NCBI RefSeq assembly: GCF_009766065.1
Contig: NZ_LMUE01000003.1
Span: forward strand, 42,799 to 106,798
Direction: 5' to 3'
Length of the DNA stretch: 64,000 nt
Source of the DNA: Dyella sp. S184
GTDB taxonomy: Bacteria; Pseudomonadota; Gammaproteobacteria; Xanthomonadales; Rhodanobacteraceae
Shown piece by piece: positions 25,240 through 33,669 of this stretch. The notes under the pieces are model-generated. The model made no database searches, was not told the origin of the DNA, and worked only from the letters and a program-made list of their open reading frames with translations. How positions within the stretch are numbered: position 1 is the stretch's first letter; each line of letters begins with the position of its first letter. Made by a program: the position numbers and the translations under genes.

Positions 25240-26244
25240 TCAGTTTCTCGCCTTGGTCAGCACCCAGGCGGGTACCGGCTTCAGCCCACGCACCAGGCCT
25301 AGCGCCGACATCAATTTCAGCCCGTACCAGGTCAGGTCGACTTCCCACCAGTGGAAGCCCTGCCGGCTCGAACCGGGGAAGAAATGATGATTGTTGTGCC
25401 AGCCTTCGCCGAAGGTGAGCAGTGCCAGCCACACGTTGTTGCGGCTGTCGTCCTTGGTGTCGAAGCGGCGCTTGCCGAAGCGGTGTGCCAGCGAGTTGAT
25501 CGTGACTGTGGCGTGGAACAGCACGATGGTCGAGACAAAGAAGCCCCAGATCAGCATCTGTCCACCGGTAGTTCCCAGCTGCGGCGCGACATGCTGCAGC
25601 AGTACACCCAGTCCATACAGGCAGACGGCAAGCACGACCGGGATGGCGATGTCGTAACGGTCCAGCCAGCGCAGTTCCGGATATTTCGCCAGATCCGGCA
25701 CGCGTGACAGGTCGGTGCGGAAGTTGCGCGGGGTCAGGAACCACCCGACATGGCTCCACAGGAAGCCCCACACGCCCGGCGAATGCGGGTCGCGCGTGGT
25801 ATCGGCATTTCGGTGGTGATTGCGGTGATGAGCCGCCCACCATAGCGGCCCACGCTGCACGCACGAAGCACCGATCAGCGCGAACACGAATTGCACGGCG
25901 CGCGAGGTCTGGAATGTGCGATGCGAAAAGTAACGATGATAGAAGCCGGTCAGCGCAAACATGCGCACGACGTAGAGCGTTCCAGCCACGACCAGCGCGA
26001 TCGGCGAGACGCCGACCCAGAACACGCCCAGGCAGGCCAGATGCATCGCGACGAACGGTGCGGCCCGCAACCAGTCGATGCGATCGGCGGTTGCCTCGTC
26101 GAGCTCGTCACTGGTGGCGGTATCGACCCAGCGCCGTATGCTCCGACCCAGCCATGACCCCCGGGTATCAGGAGTGTCTGCGGCGAGCGTCGATGACTCG
26201 GTCCCGTGAGGGATCGGTATCAGGATCGGTTTGGAGAGTGCCAT
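25240..26244 (-). CDS. membrane fatty-acyl (CoA) desaturase
   Basis: A 334-residue integral membrane di-iron desaturase. The three histidine boxes are intact: HRYFSHR, HHRNHH (with the following TRDPHSPGVWGFLWSH), and WHNNHH (with FFPGSSRQG). Four or so membrane helices separate them. It introduces a double bond, most likely delta-9, into saturated acyl chains and so supplies the substrate of the downstream CFA-type methyltransferases. About 165 bp with a strong hairpin separate it from the anti-sigma gene, so it probably starts a transcript that has its own promoter, presumably read by the adjacent ECF sigma factor. Confidence 0.93.
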   Translation of the reverse strand: MALSKPILIPIPHGTESSTLAADTPDTRGSWLGRSIRRWVDTATSDELDEATADRIDWLRAAPFVAMHLACLGVFWVGVSPIALVVAGTLYVVRMFALTGFYHRYFSHRTFQTSRAVQFVFALIGASCVQRGPLWWAAHHRNHHRNADTTRDPHSPGVWGFLWSHVGWFLTPRNFRTDLSRVPDLAKYPELRWLDRYDIAIPVVLAVCLYGLGVLLQHVAPQLGTTGGQMLIWGFFVSTIVLFHATVTINSLAHRFGKRRFDTKDDSRNNVWLALLTFGEGWHNNHHFFPGSSRQGFHWWEVDLTWYGLKLMSALGLVRGLKPVPAWVLTKARN

Positions 26245-26359
26245 GGGGGGTGCCTATCTGCGTGTCATTGATAGGTACGGGCCGGCGGGGCATACGGATG
26301 CATGCATGCGGGATCGGCTGGCAACCCGGTAATTGGGCATCAGCAGCTACATAAAGATC

Positions 26360-26380
26360 GCGCCGGCACAGGGCCGGCGC
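26360..26380 (-). terminator. hairpin between anti-sigma and desaturase genes
   Basis: Arms GCGCCGGC and GCCGGCGC (26360-26367 and 26373-26380) with a 5-base loop. On the minus strand it is followed by GATCTTTAT. It probably ends or attenuates the sigma/anti-sigma transcript and separates it from the desaturase-led operon. Confidence 0.6.
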
Positions 26381-26411
26381 GAAGGTCATGCGGGAGACGG
26401 CGACAGTCCGA

Positions 26412-27194
26412 TCAGGTAGATGTACGTAACGCGTCCTGAACGTAGATGGCCGCCACCTTGCTCCCAGTATCAGGTGCGCCAGTGATAGCCCCCTTGGCGA
26501 TGACTGCACCCGTGGGTTGACCGGTCGGTGAGCCACCCAGCGGCTCCACCGAGACAGCAAGCGCAGCGGTCGGCCCGAGTCGCGCCAGCAAGGCAGGATC
26601 GAGAGCCAACGTGGTGGGTTTGTCGCGCGCGATCATGCCTACGGAGATGGGCTTGCCGCCGGCCGGAATCAGCCACAACTCAGGCGCACGACCTTGTGCG
26701 AAAGCCACCGGCGTCGCCGGCACCACGACCATCCGCGCGTGCTGCAGATCCATGGTGGCAGTCCAGCCGGTGGAGCCATTGTCCTGCTGAATCGTCGAGG
26801 CCATGTAACCGGTGGTGACCACAGACGGTGTGGGCGCCAGGCGGGGCAGGGCCACCACAACCACCAAGGCGGCAGCCACGACGCTGGCACCGATGCCGAG
26901 CCAGTGCCACAGCTGCAGGTTGTCCCACAGACCCTTGCGTGGCTGGACCCTGGCCGGTGCATCCAGCTGCAGGGTGTCGTGGATGCGTGCCCATACATAC
27001 GGGGCAGGGGTGACCTCGTCGATGGTATCGGCCAGCGGCATCAGGCGGCGCTGCCATAGGGCAACAGCTGTTGCGGCCTCACCCGTGGTCTCGATTTCAT
27101 GCGCAACCGCAGCACGCGCATCGGCGTCCAGCACGCCCAGTACGTACTCGGCGTAGCGCAGATTGTTGTTACCGTCGTCGGCTGGTGTATTCAT
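26412..27194 (-). CDS. RskA-type anti-sigma factor
   Basis: A 260-residue single-pass membrane protein. The N-terminal domain (about 1-95) has the RskA pattern: RYAEYVLGVLDADARAAV, then a Trp-containing helix and PAPYVWARI. One membrane helix (about 105-130, WLGIGASVVAAALVVVVA) leads to a periplasmic RskA domain with the ELWLIPAGGKPISVG motif. No zinc-binding His-Cys-Cys motif is seen, so it differs from ChrR. It should hold the partner sigma factor at the membrane until a periplasmic signal releases it. ATG 27194 overlaps the sigma stop (ATGA). Confidence 0.9.
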   Translation of the reverse strand: MNTPADDGNNNLRYAEYVLGVLDADARAAVAHEIETTGEAATAVALWQRRLMPLADTIDEVTPAPYVWARIHDTLQLDAPARVQPRKGLWDNLQLWHWLGIGASVVAAALVVVVALPRLAPTPSVVTTGYMASTIQQDNGSTGWTATMDLQHARMVVVPATPVAFAQGRAPELWLIPAGGKPISVGMIARDKPTTLALDPALLARLGPTAALAVSVEPLGGSPTGQPTGAVIAKGAITGAPDTGSKVAAIYVQDALRTST

Positions 27195-27751
27195 TGGTCG
27201 AGGCACGTGCGAAGTTGCATCAAGCTGCGACGGATCCAGCTTTTCATGGTTCCGAGCGGCACCTTGCAGCGTGTCGCTAATTCGTTATACGTAGCTCCGG
27301 TGAAAAAGGCTTCACGCACCGACGATCGCTGTTGCGGCTCCAGTTCATCCAGGCAATGCTCGAGCCGGCGGTATTCCTGGCTGGTCTCGGCATCAGCCGC
27401 GGGCGTGGGCTGTTCATCGACGGTTTCTTCCAGCCGGGATGGGTCGTCGAGCAATTCCTCGCGGTGCTGGCGCAGGCGGTCGATCGCCTTGTTGCGTGAC
27501 AGCGTGACCAGCCAGGTGATCGCGCTGGCCTTCGCCGCATCGAAACCTTCGGCACGACGCCATACCGTGGTGTAGGTCTCCTGCAGCACTTCCTCGGCTT
27601 CGCCACGGTCGCGCAACATCCGCAGGCACACGCCAAACAGCTTGGACGAGGTGCGCTTGTAGAGTTCGGCAAAGGCCTTCTGATCGTTGCGACCTGTCTG
27701 TATCAACAGCCGGTTCAACTCGTCACGTTCGGCGGGGCTGGTGACACTCAT
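27191..27751 (-). CDS. ECF RNA polymerase sigma factor, SigK-like
   Basis: A 186-residue ECF sigma factor with region 2 (FAELYKRTSSKLFGVCLRML through the WLVTLSRNKAIDRLR helix) and region 4 (YNELATRCKVPLGTMKSWIRRSLMQLR). There is no region 1 or 3. It is coupled to an RskA-type anti-sigma gene, as in SigK/RskA pairs. The downstream lipid genes are the natural regulon candidates. AGGA lies about 10 bp before ATG 27751. I could not identify a convincing autoregulated promoter in 27752-27891. Confidence 0.92.
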   Translation of the reverse strand: MSVTSPAERDELNRLLIQTGRNDQKAFAELYKRTSSKLFGVCLRMLRDRGEAEEVLQETYTTVWRRAEGFDAAKASAITWLVTLSRNKAIDRLRQHREELLDDPSRLEETVDEQPTPAADAETSQEYRRLEHCLDELEPQQRSSVREAFFTGATYNELATRCKVPLGTMKSWIRRSLMQLRTCLDQ

Positions 27752-27891
27752 GGGCGAACCATCCTGTAATCACGGAGAAACGGGCCCTTGGCTACGGCCT
27801 ACTGCACCCTTCTAGCATGAAGGGGAAGTGGCGTGCGTGACAAGCACCGACCTTGACGGAATTTTCACCTTCGTTAGTCCGGATCTTCGGG

Positions 27892-29058
27892 TTATTTGCC
27901 GTGCCTGGCGACGTCTACCTGCTCGCCCTCGTAAAGCGAATCAGATGGATTGAGGATGATGTGCATATCCGAATCGAGTCCTTCAGTCACCTCGATCGTA
28001 TTGCCGAAATCGCGGCCCAGCGTGATCGGCTGCAAATGAACGCGCTGTTGTGCATCGACAAGGGCGATGCGCAGCCCTTCGCTGCGAAACAGCAGGGTAT
28101 TGGCTGGCACAATGAAGTTGTGCGTGGCGGTCGAAAGCGCCAGCTTGACGTCGGCGTACACGCCCGGGACTAATGCCTGACCGGCGTTGTCCACGTCGAT
28201 CTCGGTGCGCAAGGTTCGCGTGCTTGAATCGAGCGCGTCCGCGGTACGGGCAACGGTGCCGGTGAACGGCTTGGTGCCGTAGCTGCTCAAGGTCACGGTG
28301 ACCGGCGTACCGATGCGCACGCTGTTCGCGTAGCTTTCAGGCACGTCGATGTACACACGAAGCTTGGTGGTATCGGCGATCACGAACAGATCGCTGCCGG
28401 TTGAGCCAGCGTCGACCAGCGCACCCACATCCAGATTGCGATGGGTGATCACGCCATCGAAAGGTGCGTTGATGTACTTGAAATCTTCCATGTTCTGGAG
28501 TTTGGCTACGTTGGCGCGATCCGCCTCAACTGTGGCGATGTCGGCGTTCAACTGGGCGACGTACTGGTCACCGAGCTGCACTGCCACCAGACCCTGTTTC
28601 ACAAGCGTCTCGTAGCGATCGGCAGTGACTTTTGCCAGCTTCTCGTTGGCCTCGTCGGTACGCATCTGCGCCTGACCCTGCAGGAGCTCGTTGTCGACAT
28701 CCGGAGTGTCGAGATCGGCGAGGCGCTGGCCGCGTTTCACCCGCGCCCCGATATCCACGTACCACTTCTTCACGTAGCCCGTCGTACGTGCGTAGATCTG
28801 CGCGTCCTGCCAGGACTTGACCGTGCCAGGCAGCGTCATGAACTGATTCTCTGGCGCGGCCTGCGGTGTCAGCGTAGATACGGTCGGAATGGCGTTGCGA
28901 TCGGTGTCCTCGCTCAACACATGACGCGCGTGAACACGCTTGAGGATGCCGAGAGCAGCAAGCACGATCAGCACGACACCGAGCAGGATCAGCACGAGTC
29001 GTACACGATGTGACGGCTTGGAAGAACGCTGTGGAGAGGGGGCGTTTGGGTTGGTCAT
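27892..29058 (-). CDS. RND efflux periplasmic adaptor subunit
   Basis: A 388-residue membrane-fusion protein. After a cytoplasmic Lys/Arg-rich start it has one membrane anchor (about 20-42, VLILLGVVLIVLAALGIL). The lipoyl half motifs follow around GTVKSWQDAQIYARTTGYV and FKYINAPFDGVITHRN, with an intervening alpha-hairpin, then beta-barrel segments. It couples the inner-membrane RND pump to an outer-membrane channel. The start at 29058 lies 10 bp past the pump stop. The order pump then adaptor is the reverse of the usual one. No outer-membrane factor gene is nearby. Confidence 0.92.
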   Translation of the reverse strand: MTNPNAPSPQRSSKPSHRVRLVLILLGVVLIVLAALGILKRVHARHVLSEDTDRNAIPTVSTLTPQAAPENQFMTLPGTVKSWQDAQIYARTTGYVKKWYVDIGARVKRGQRLADLDTPDVDNELLQGQAQMRTDEANEKLAKVTADRYETLVKQGLVAVQLGDQYVAQLNADIATVEADRANVAKLQNMEDFKYINAPFDGVITHRNLDVGALVDAGSTGSDLFVIADTTKLRVYIDVPESYANSVRIGTPVTVTLSSYGTKPFTGTVARTADALDSSTRTLRTEIDVDNAGQALVPGVYADVKLALSTATHNFIVPANTLLFRSEGLRIALVDAQQRVHLQPITLGRDFGNTIEVTEGLDSDMHIILNPSDSLYEGEQVDVARHGK

Positions 29059-29068
29059 GATCAGTATC

Positions 29069-32000
29069 TCAAGCGGCGGCGGCATTGTTGAGGCGCGCCT
29101 GGCGACGCCGATGCAACAGACTGAAGAACGTGGGTACGAAGAACAGTGTGGCAGCAGTCGCCAGCAACAGGCCGCCGATCACGGCACGACCGAGCGGCGC
29201 ATTCTGTTCGCCGCCTTCACCCATTCCCAGTGCCATTGGCACCATGCCGATGATCATTGCGAGGGCAGTCATCAACACCGGGCGGAAACGTGCGAAGCCG
29301 GCCTCGATCGCAGCCTTGACCGGATCACCGTGCTGATCGAGCTGCTCGCGCGCAAAACTGATCACCAGGATCGAGTTGGCGGTGGCGACGCCCATGCACA
29401 TGATCGCACCCATCAACGCCGGTACCGACAGTGGTGTGCCAGTCAGGAACAGCATCCAGACCAGTCCGGCCAGTGCGGCGGGCAACGCCGCGATAATGAT
29501 CAGCGGATCCACCCAGCTCTGGAAATTGACCACGATCAGCAGGTAGACCAGCACGATGGCGAAGGCGAGACCACCGATCAGACCACGGTAGGACGCAGCC
29601 ATGGTCTGGACCTGACCGCGCACATTGATGTCGACACCGCGCGGCAAGTGTTTGGAATACGCGTCGACGATGCGCTGCACATCAGCGGCAACACTGCCCA
29701 GATCGGTACGGTCGACCGAGGCATACAGGTCCATGGTGGGGCGCGTGCTGTAATGGGTCACGACGGCAGGCCCAGCGCTGCGTGAAAAGCTTGCCACGTC
29801 CTGCAGTGTCTGGCCGGGCAAGCCGCTGGTGCCAGTACTGGTACTCGATGCAGCCGGAGTCGCACCGCTTTCACTGGTAATCGGCAGCGTCCTCAATGCC
29901 TGCAAGGTATCGAGTCGATACTGCGGCGCCTGCGTGGCGATGGAATAGCTGATGCCGGTTTTCGGATCGACCCAGAACGTCGGACTGACCTGCGAGGAAC
30001 CCGCCAGCGCCGTCAACAGGTTGCCGGCCACATCCTGTTGCGTAAGGCCGACCAGGTTGGCGCGCGTTCGGTCGACATTGACGTTGATCTGCGGCAGGTT
30101 GAGTGCCTGTTGCTGACGCAGATCGACCAGGCCGGGCACGCGCAGGAGTTTGCCGTAAAGCTCATTGGCCACCTTCGCTGTGGTTTCCGTATCGCGCCCG
30201 CTGACCTGCACATCGATCGGTGCTGGCGAACCGAAGTTCAGGATCTGACCAACGATATCCGCCGGCAGGAAGGAAAAGATGATGCCTGGATACTGTTGCA
30301 TCAGACGCTGTCGCAACGTGCGTACATAATCGATGGTCGGATGGTGACCTTCGCCCAGGCTGACGAAGATGTCGCCATCGGATGTGCCGACCACGCCGGT
30401 GTTGCTGTAAGACAGGTTGATGCCACTGTAGGGCAGGCCAAGCGTATCGACGACGCTGACCAGTTCCTGCTTCGGAATGGTCTGGCGAATCACGTTCTCG
30501 ATGCCGTCGGCCAGGCGCGCGGTTTCCTCAATGCGCAGGCCGGTCTGGGCGCGAAAATGCAGTTCGATCTGGCCACCGTCGACGTACGGGAAAAAATCGC
30601 GGCCCAGCCACGGCACCAGCAAGGCCACAGAGAGCGCGCACGCGCTGAAGAACAGGATGGCGAACAGGCCGCGGTGTTCTTCAGCGGCTACGAGGGCGCC
30701 ACGATAACTCTCGCGCGTCTTCTCGAAGTGTCGTTCGAAGCCAGCCTGGAAGCGTGCAAGTGGCCCCTTCGGAGTCTGCTCTCCGTGTGCGTGCTTCTTC
30801 AGCCAATATAGTGAAAGTGTCGGCACCAGTGTTCGCGATAGCACGTATGACGCGAGCATCGCGAACACGACGGCCTCGGCCAGCGGTGCGAACAGATATT
30901 TGGCGACGCCGCCAAGGAAGAAGATCGGCACAAACACGATGCAGATCGACAAGGTGGAAACCAGCGCCGGAATCGCGATCTGATGTGCGCCTTCCATGAT
31001 CGCTTCGTAGACGTCCTTGCCTTGCTCCAGATGCGAATTGATGTTCTCTATGGTTACCGTGGCATCGTCGACCAGGATACCCACGGCCAGCGCAAGGCCA
31101 CCCAGGGTCATGATGTTGATCGTTTCGCCCAGCGCGGACAGCGCAATGATCGAAGCCAGGATCGACAACGGGATCGAGATCGCGATGATCAGCGTGGAGC
31201 GCCACGAGCCAAGGAACAGCAGGATCATCAAGCCGGTGAGTGCCGCTGCGATCACGCCTTCGCGAATCACGCCGGAAATGGCCGCGCGCACAAACAGCGA
31301 TTGGTCGGAGAGTGCCTGGATTTTCAGGTTCTGCGGTATCGCCTCACGAATTTTCGGCAGCATCCCGCGCAGGCTATCGACGATATCGAGGGTGGAGGCA
31401 TTGCCGATCTTCAGGATCGACATCAGCACGGCACGCTGACCATCCACGCGCACGATATTGGTCTGCGGTGGTGAGCCATCATGCACCAGTGCGACATCGC
31501 GGATATACGTCGTAACGCCGTTGACGGTGCGGATCGGCGCATTGTTGAGGTCGGCGATCTGTTGCGGACTGCCGTTCAACTTAACGCTGTATTCGATGTC
31601 GCCGATCTTTTCAGTACCCGCTGGCAGGATCAGGTTCTGCTGGCCGATGGCGGTGACCACGTCATTCGGCGACATGCCATGCGCCAGCAAGGCCTGCGGA
31701 TTCAGGTCGACCTCGATCTGGCGCTGCTTGCCGCCATAGGGGTAGGGTGTGGCGGCGCCGCGTACACTGGTGACGAAGGTGCGCACGATCTGGTTGGCAT
31801 CATCGAAGATGGTTGCTTCCGACAAGTCCTTCGACGACAACGCAAACTGCAGGATCGGCACGCTGGATGCGTTGTAGACGATTACCAGCGGCGGCGTTGT
31901 GCCTGCCGGCATCGATCTCAGCACGGTCTGCGAAATCGAGGTGATTTGCGCTACCGCCATGTCGATGTTGACGTTCGGCTGGAAGAACACCTTGACCAGG

Positions 32001-32269
32001 CCGACGCCGTTCAATGACTGCGTCTCGGTATGCTCGACATCGTTGACCGTGGTGGTGATCGAACGCTCGAAACCGGTCACGATGCGGTTGTTCATGTCCT
32101 CCGCAGGCAGACCGGTGTACTGCCACACCACCGAGACGACCGGGATATTGATGTTCGGAAAAATGTCCGTGGGCGTATTCAGAATCGCGAGCGGTCCGAG
32201 TATCAGCAGCAGCAAGGCCAGAACGATGAACGTGAGCGGCCGATCCAGCGCAATTTTGACTATCCACAT
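29069..32269 (-). CDS. RND (HAE-1 type) efflux pump inner-membrane subunit
   Basis: A 1066-residue transporter with the usual twelve membrane helices and two large periplasmic loops. It has the N-terminal helix followed by PTDIFPNINIPVVSVVWQY, the conserved GGLALAVGILVDDATVTIEN segment in helix 4 with the proton-relay Asp pair, and a C-terminal half ending in GMVPMALGMGEGG. A low-complexity Ser/Thr-rich insert near residue 800 is atypical. The closest relatives export drugs or hydrophobic compounds. The substrate is not predictable. A near-perfect palindrome lies 92 bp upstream of the start. No regulator gene is adjacent. Confidence 0.93.
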   Translation of the reverse strand: MWIVKIALDRPLTFIVLALLLLILGPLAILNTPTDIFPNINIPVVSVVWQYTGLPAEDMNNRIVTGFERSITTTVNDVEHTETQSLNGVGLVKVFFQPNVNIDMAVAQITSISQTVLRSMPAGTTPPLVIVYNASSVPILQFALSSKDLSEATIFDDANQIVRTFVTSVRGAATPYPYGGKQRQIEVDLNPQALLAHGMSPNDVVTAIGQQNLILPAGTEKIGDIEYSVKLNGSPQQIADLNNAPIRTVNGVTTYIRDVALVHDGSPPQTNIVRVDGQRAVLMSILKIGNASTLDIVDSLRGMLPKIREAIPQNLKIQALSDQSLFVRAAISGVIREGVIAAALTGLMILLFLGSWRSTLIIAISIPLSILASIIALSALGETINIMTLGGLALAVGILVDDATVTIENINSHLEQGKDVYEAIMEGAHQIAIPALVSTLSICIVFVPIFFLGGVAKYLFAPLAEAVVFAMLASYVLSRTLVPTLSLYWLKKHAHGEQTPKGPLARFQAGFERHFEKTRESYRGALVAAEEHRGLFAILFFSACALSVALLVPWLGRDFFPYVDGGQIELHFRAQTGLRIEETARLADGIENVIRQTIPKQELVSVVDTLGLPYSGINLSYSNTGVVGTSDGDIFVSLGEGHHPTIDYVRTLRQRLMQQYPGIIFSFLPADIVGQILNFGSPAPIDVQVSGRDTETTAKVANELYGKLLRVPGLVDLRQQQALNLPQINVNVDRTRANLVGLTQQDVAGNLLTALAGSSQVSPTFWVDPKTGISYSIATQAPQYRLDTLQALRTLPITSESGATPAASSTSTGTSGLPGQTLQDVASFSRSAGPAVVTHYSTRPTMDLYASVDRTDLGSVAADVQRIVDAYSKHLPRGVDINVRGQVQTMAASYRGLIGGLAFAIVLVYLLIVVNFQSWVDPLIIIAALPAALAGLVWMLFLTGTPLSVPALMGAIMCMGVATANSILVISFAREQLDQHGDPVKAAIEAGFARFRPVLMTALAMIIGMVPMALGMGEGGEQNAPLGRAVIGGLLLATAATLFFVPTFFSLLHRRRQARLNNAAAA

Positions 32270-32360
32270 AACTACTGATTTCCATCAGCCACGCCCGTAG
32301 ACGGAGAGGTCCGTCCGGGTACGGTCAGATTTTATGTTTGCTGGGGAAGGGGCAAAGGGT

Positions 32361-32376
32361 ACTAGCCTAGGCTGGT
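32361..32376. promoter_or_regulatory. palindrome upstream of the RND operon
   Basis: The 16 bases centre on AGCCTAGGCT (32364-32373), with outer AC/GT pairs and one mismatch pair. Its position 92 bp before the RND start would suit an operator. No adjacent regulator gene is available to name the binding protein. Confidence 0.3.
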
Positions 32377-32713
32377 ATTTCGGCAAGCGGCCATATGCCA
32401 TAGGACACTGTCTTGCGTGGCTTTGAAGACTGCCGGAATAAGCCCGCGGCGCAAGATTTTGCTTCGCTAGGATGTGAGGACACTCAGAAGGAATCGCCGT
32501 ATCGGATAAATGGTCGGACACCTCCAAAGTGACGTTGGCCGGGTGTCTGAACCTACACGGCAACCCGCGTCATGTTCGTAATCTTCAATCCGTGGAAGCT
32601 CCGGTAAAGCGCAAAGTTCGCGGGCAGTGCTAGCTTCAACGCACGAGCCGGGGAAAGGACAATATCTCTATACGGCTCTTGCGGCGTGACTCAACTCAGA
32701 TGCGCCATTCTTT

Positions 32714-32741
32714 ATTTTACATAATATACATTATGCGAAAT
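32714..32741. other. dif-like XerC/XerD recombination site
   Basis: A 28-bp site with arms ATTTTACATAA and TTATGCGAAAT around a 6-bp centre. It contains the 15-base core TATACATTATGCGAA that I recall as the attachment core of Xanthomonas filamentous phages, and it closely matches the E. coli dif arms in reverse orientation. It is either the chromosomal dif, marking the replication terminus, or the attL copy left by the prophage. The rest of 32270-32808 shows no gene. Confidence 0.8.
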
Positions 32742-32808
32742 GTAACATTACTCGCTATCCTCGCCCTGACGGCGTCCGCCGCCATAAGGAACGGGGGTTC
32801 CAAGCACT

Positions 32809-33102
32809 ATGCGTGGATTTTGGAGTGAGAAGAACTGGCGTCTGGACGATGACGCCCTGCTGATGCCCAACGGCCGGCGGATATCCCTTAGAGAAGTACT
32901 CCAGTGGCGAACCGACCTGCTCGAAGGCCGGTTCGATCTGACCGGCAAATGGTCTGGCTGGCGAGTTCGACAGCAATGGCTCATCCCACCCGGTGGGAGC
33001 GTTAGACAGAACCGGATAGCCCAACACGTACTCGAGCACGACATACGAGCATGGGACTGGGATCGGAAAGAACTCAGCCGAAAGCAAATGACACTGTTCT
33101 AA
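32809..33102 (+). CDS. small phage-associated protein, convergent to the phage genes
   Basis: A 97-residue basic, Trp-rich soluble protein (MRGFWSEKNW). It contains LLMPNGRRISLREVLQW and the segment WSGWRVRQQWLIPPGG, a W-GW ... L-P-G pattern like some small phage-encoded DUF3653-type proteins. Its opposite orientation to the structural genes and its position beside dif fit a regulatory or superinfection-exclusion gene. Its stop overlaps the stop of the convergent gene. No good ribosome binding site is visible, and the family assignment is tentative. Confidence 0.5.
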   Translation: MRGFWSEKNWRLDDDALLMPNGRRISLREVLQWRTDLLEGRFDLTGKWSGWRVRQQWLIPPGGSVRQNRIAQHVLEHDIRAWDWDRKELSRKQMTLF

Positions 33103-33461
33103 CGGATCGGCCGATCCGCATAGCGGCCAGAACAACGCACTGGGTCACCTACGGTACCCAGCTGCGTATAGCTGGAACCATCGACCAAAACGACCACACC
33201 GCCTATACAACGCTGCTTACCTTCAAGCAGGCGACGATCCCACTGCATCGCAGCGGCCTCCCGCGTCTGCTCTTGATCAACCACGGACTGCTGCTGAAAC
33301 TGGGCGGATAGCTGCTTACCCTGTTCGCCAATACTGGCCAAGGCGGCCTGTGCATCCGATATATCGCGTTGACGTTCAAACTCGCGATAACCAATGAAGC
33401 CAACCAACAACAACGCTGCGGCAGCAACGATGGCCAGAGCGATCTTTGACGACGACTCCAT
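33099..33461 (-). CDS. small membrane-anchored protein of the prophage end
   Basis: A 120-residue protein with an N-terminal membrane segment (ALAIVAAAALLLVGFIGY, about residues 8-25), a coiled-coil-like Gln/Ala-rich middle and a C-terminal domain with two Cys (KQRCIGGVVVLVDGSSYTQL, then PVRCSGR). AAGG lies just before ATG 33461. Similar small proteins occur near dif-integrated phages of xanthomonads, as far as I recall. The topology suggests a periplasmic C-terminus with a disulfide. The function is unknown. Confidence 0.6.
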   Translation of the reverse strand: MESSSKIALAIVAAAALLLVGFIGYREFERQRDISDAQAALASIGEQGKQLSAQFQQQSVVDQEQTREAAAMQWDRRLLEGKQRCIGGVVVLVDGSSYTQLGTVGDPVRCSGRYADRPIR

Positions 33462-33559
33462 AGGTCCTTCCCCTGTTCGCATGATTCCCGCGCAATATGC
33501 TGCACGATGTTACAGAAAACTACGAAAGCAGGTTTGGTGAGAGAGGATCGCCGACGAAG

Positions 33560-33575
33560 ATGAAGAAATCTTCAT
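33560..33575. repeat. 7-bp inverted repeat between phage genes
   Basis: ATGAAGA, two bases, TCTTCAT (33560-33575), perfect. It lies between the stop of zot and the start of the small membrane protein gene, where a promoter or operator would be expected. Confidence 0.35.
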
Positions 33576-33634
33576 GTGCGGGCAGGGTGGGCGACGTAAG
33601 GAACAGAGTTCTGCCCTGCCCTTAGAGACGGCCT

Positions 33635-33656
33635 CCCGGCCTCGCCTTCGGCCGGG
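33635..33656. terminator. GC-rich hairpin after zot
   Basis: CCCGGCC (33635-33641), 8-base loop, GGCCGGG (33650-33656). It starts 13 bp past the zot stop. There is no T run on the minus strand. The following plus-strand TTTC is short. Confidence 0.4.
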
Positions 33657-33669
33657 TTTCAGGGGGTCC

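Noticed and set aside
33483..33669. A missing phage major coat gene between zot and the small membrane protein
   Set aside because: The interval is under 200 bp with hairpins and no hydrophobic frame of coat-protein type.
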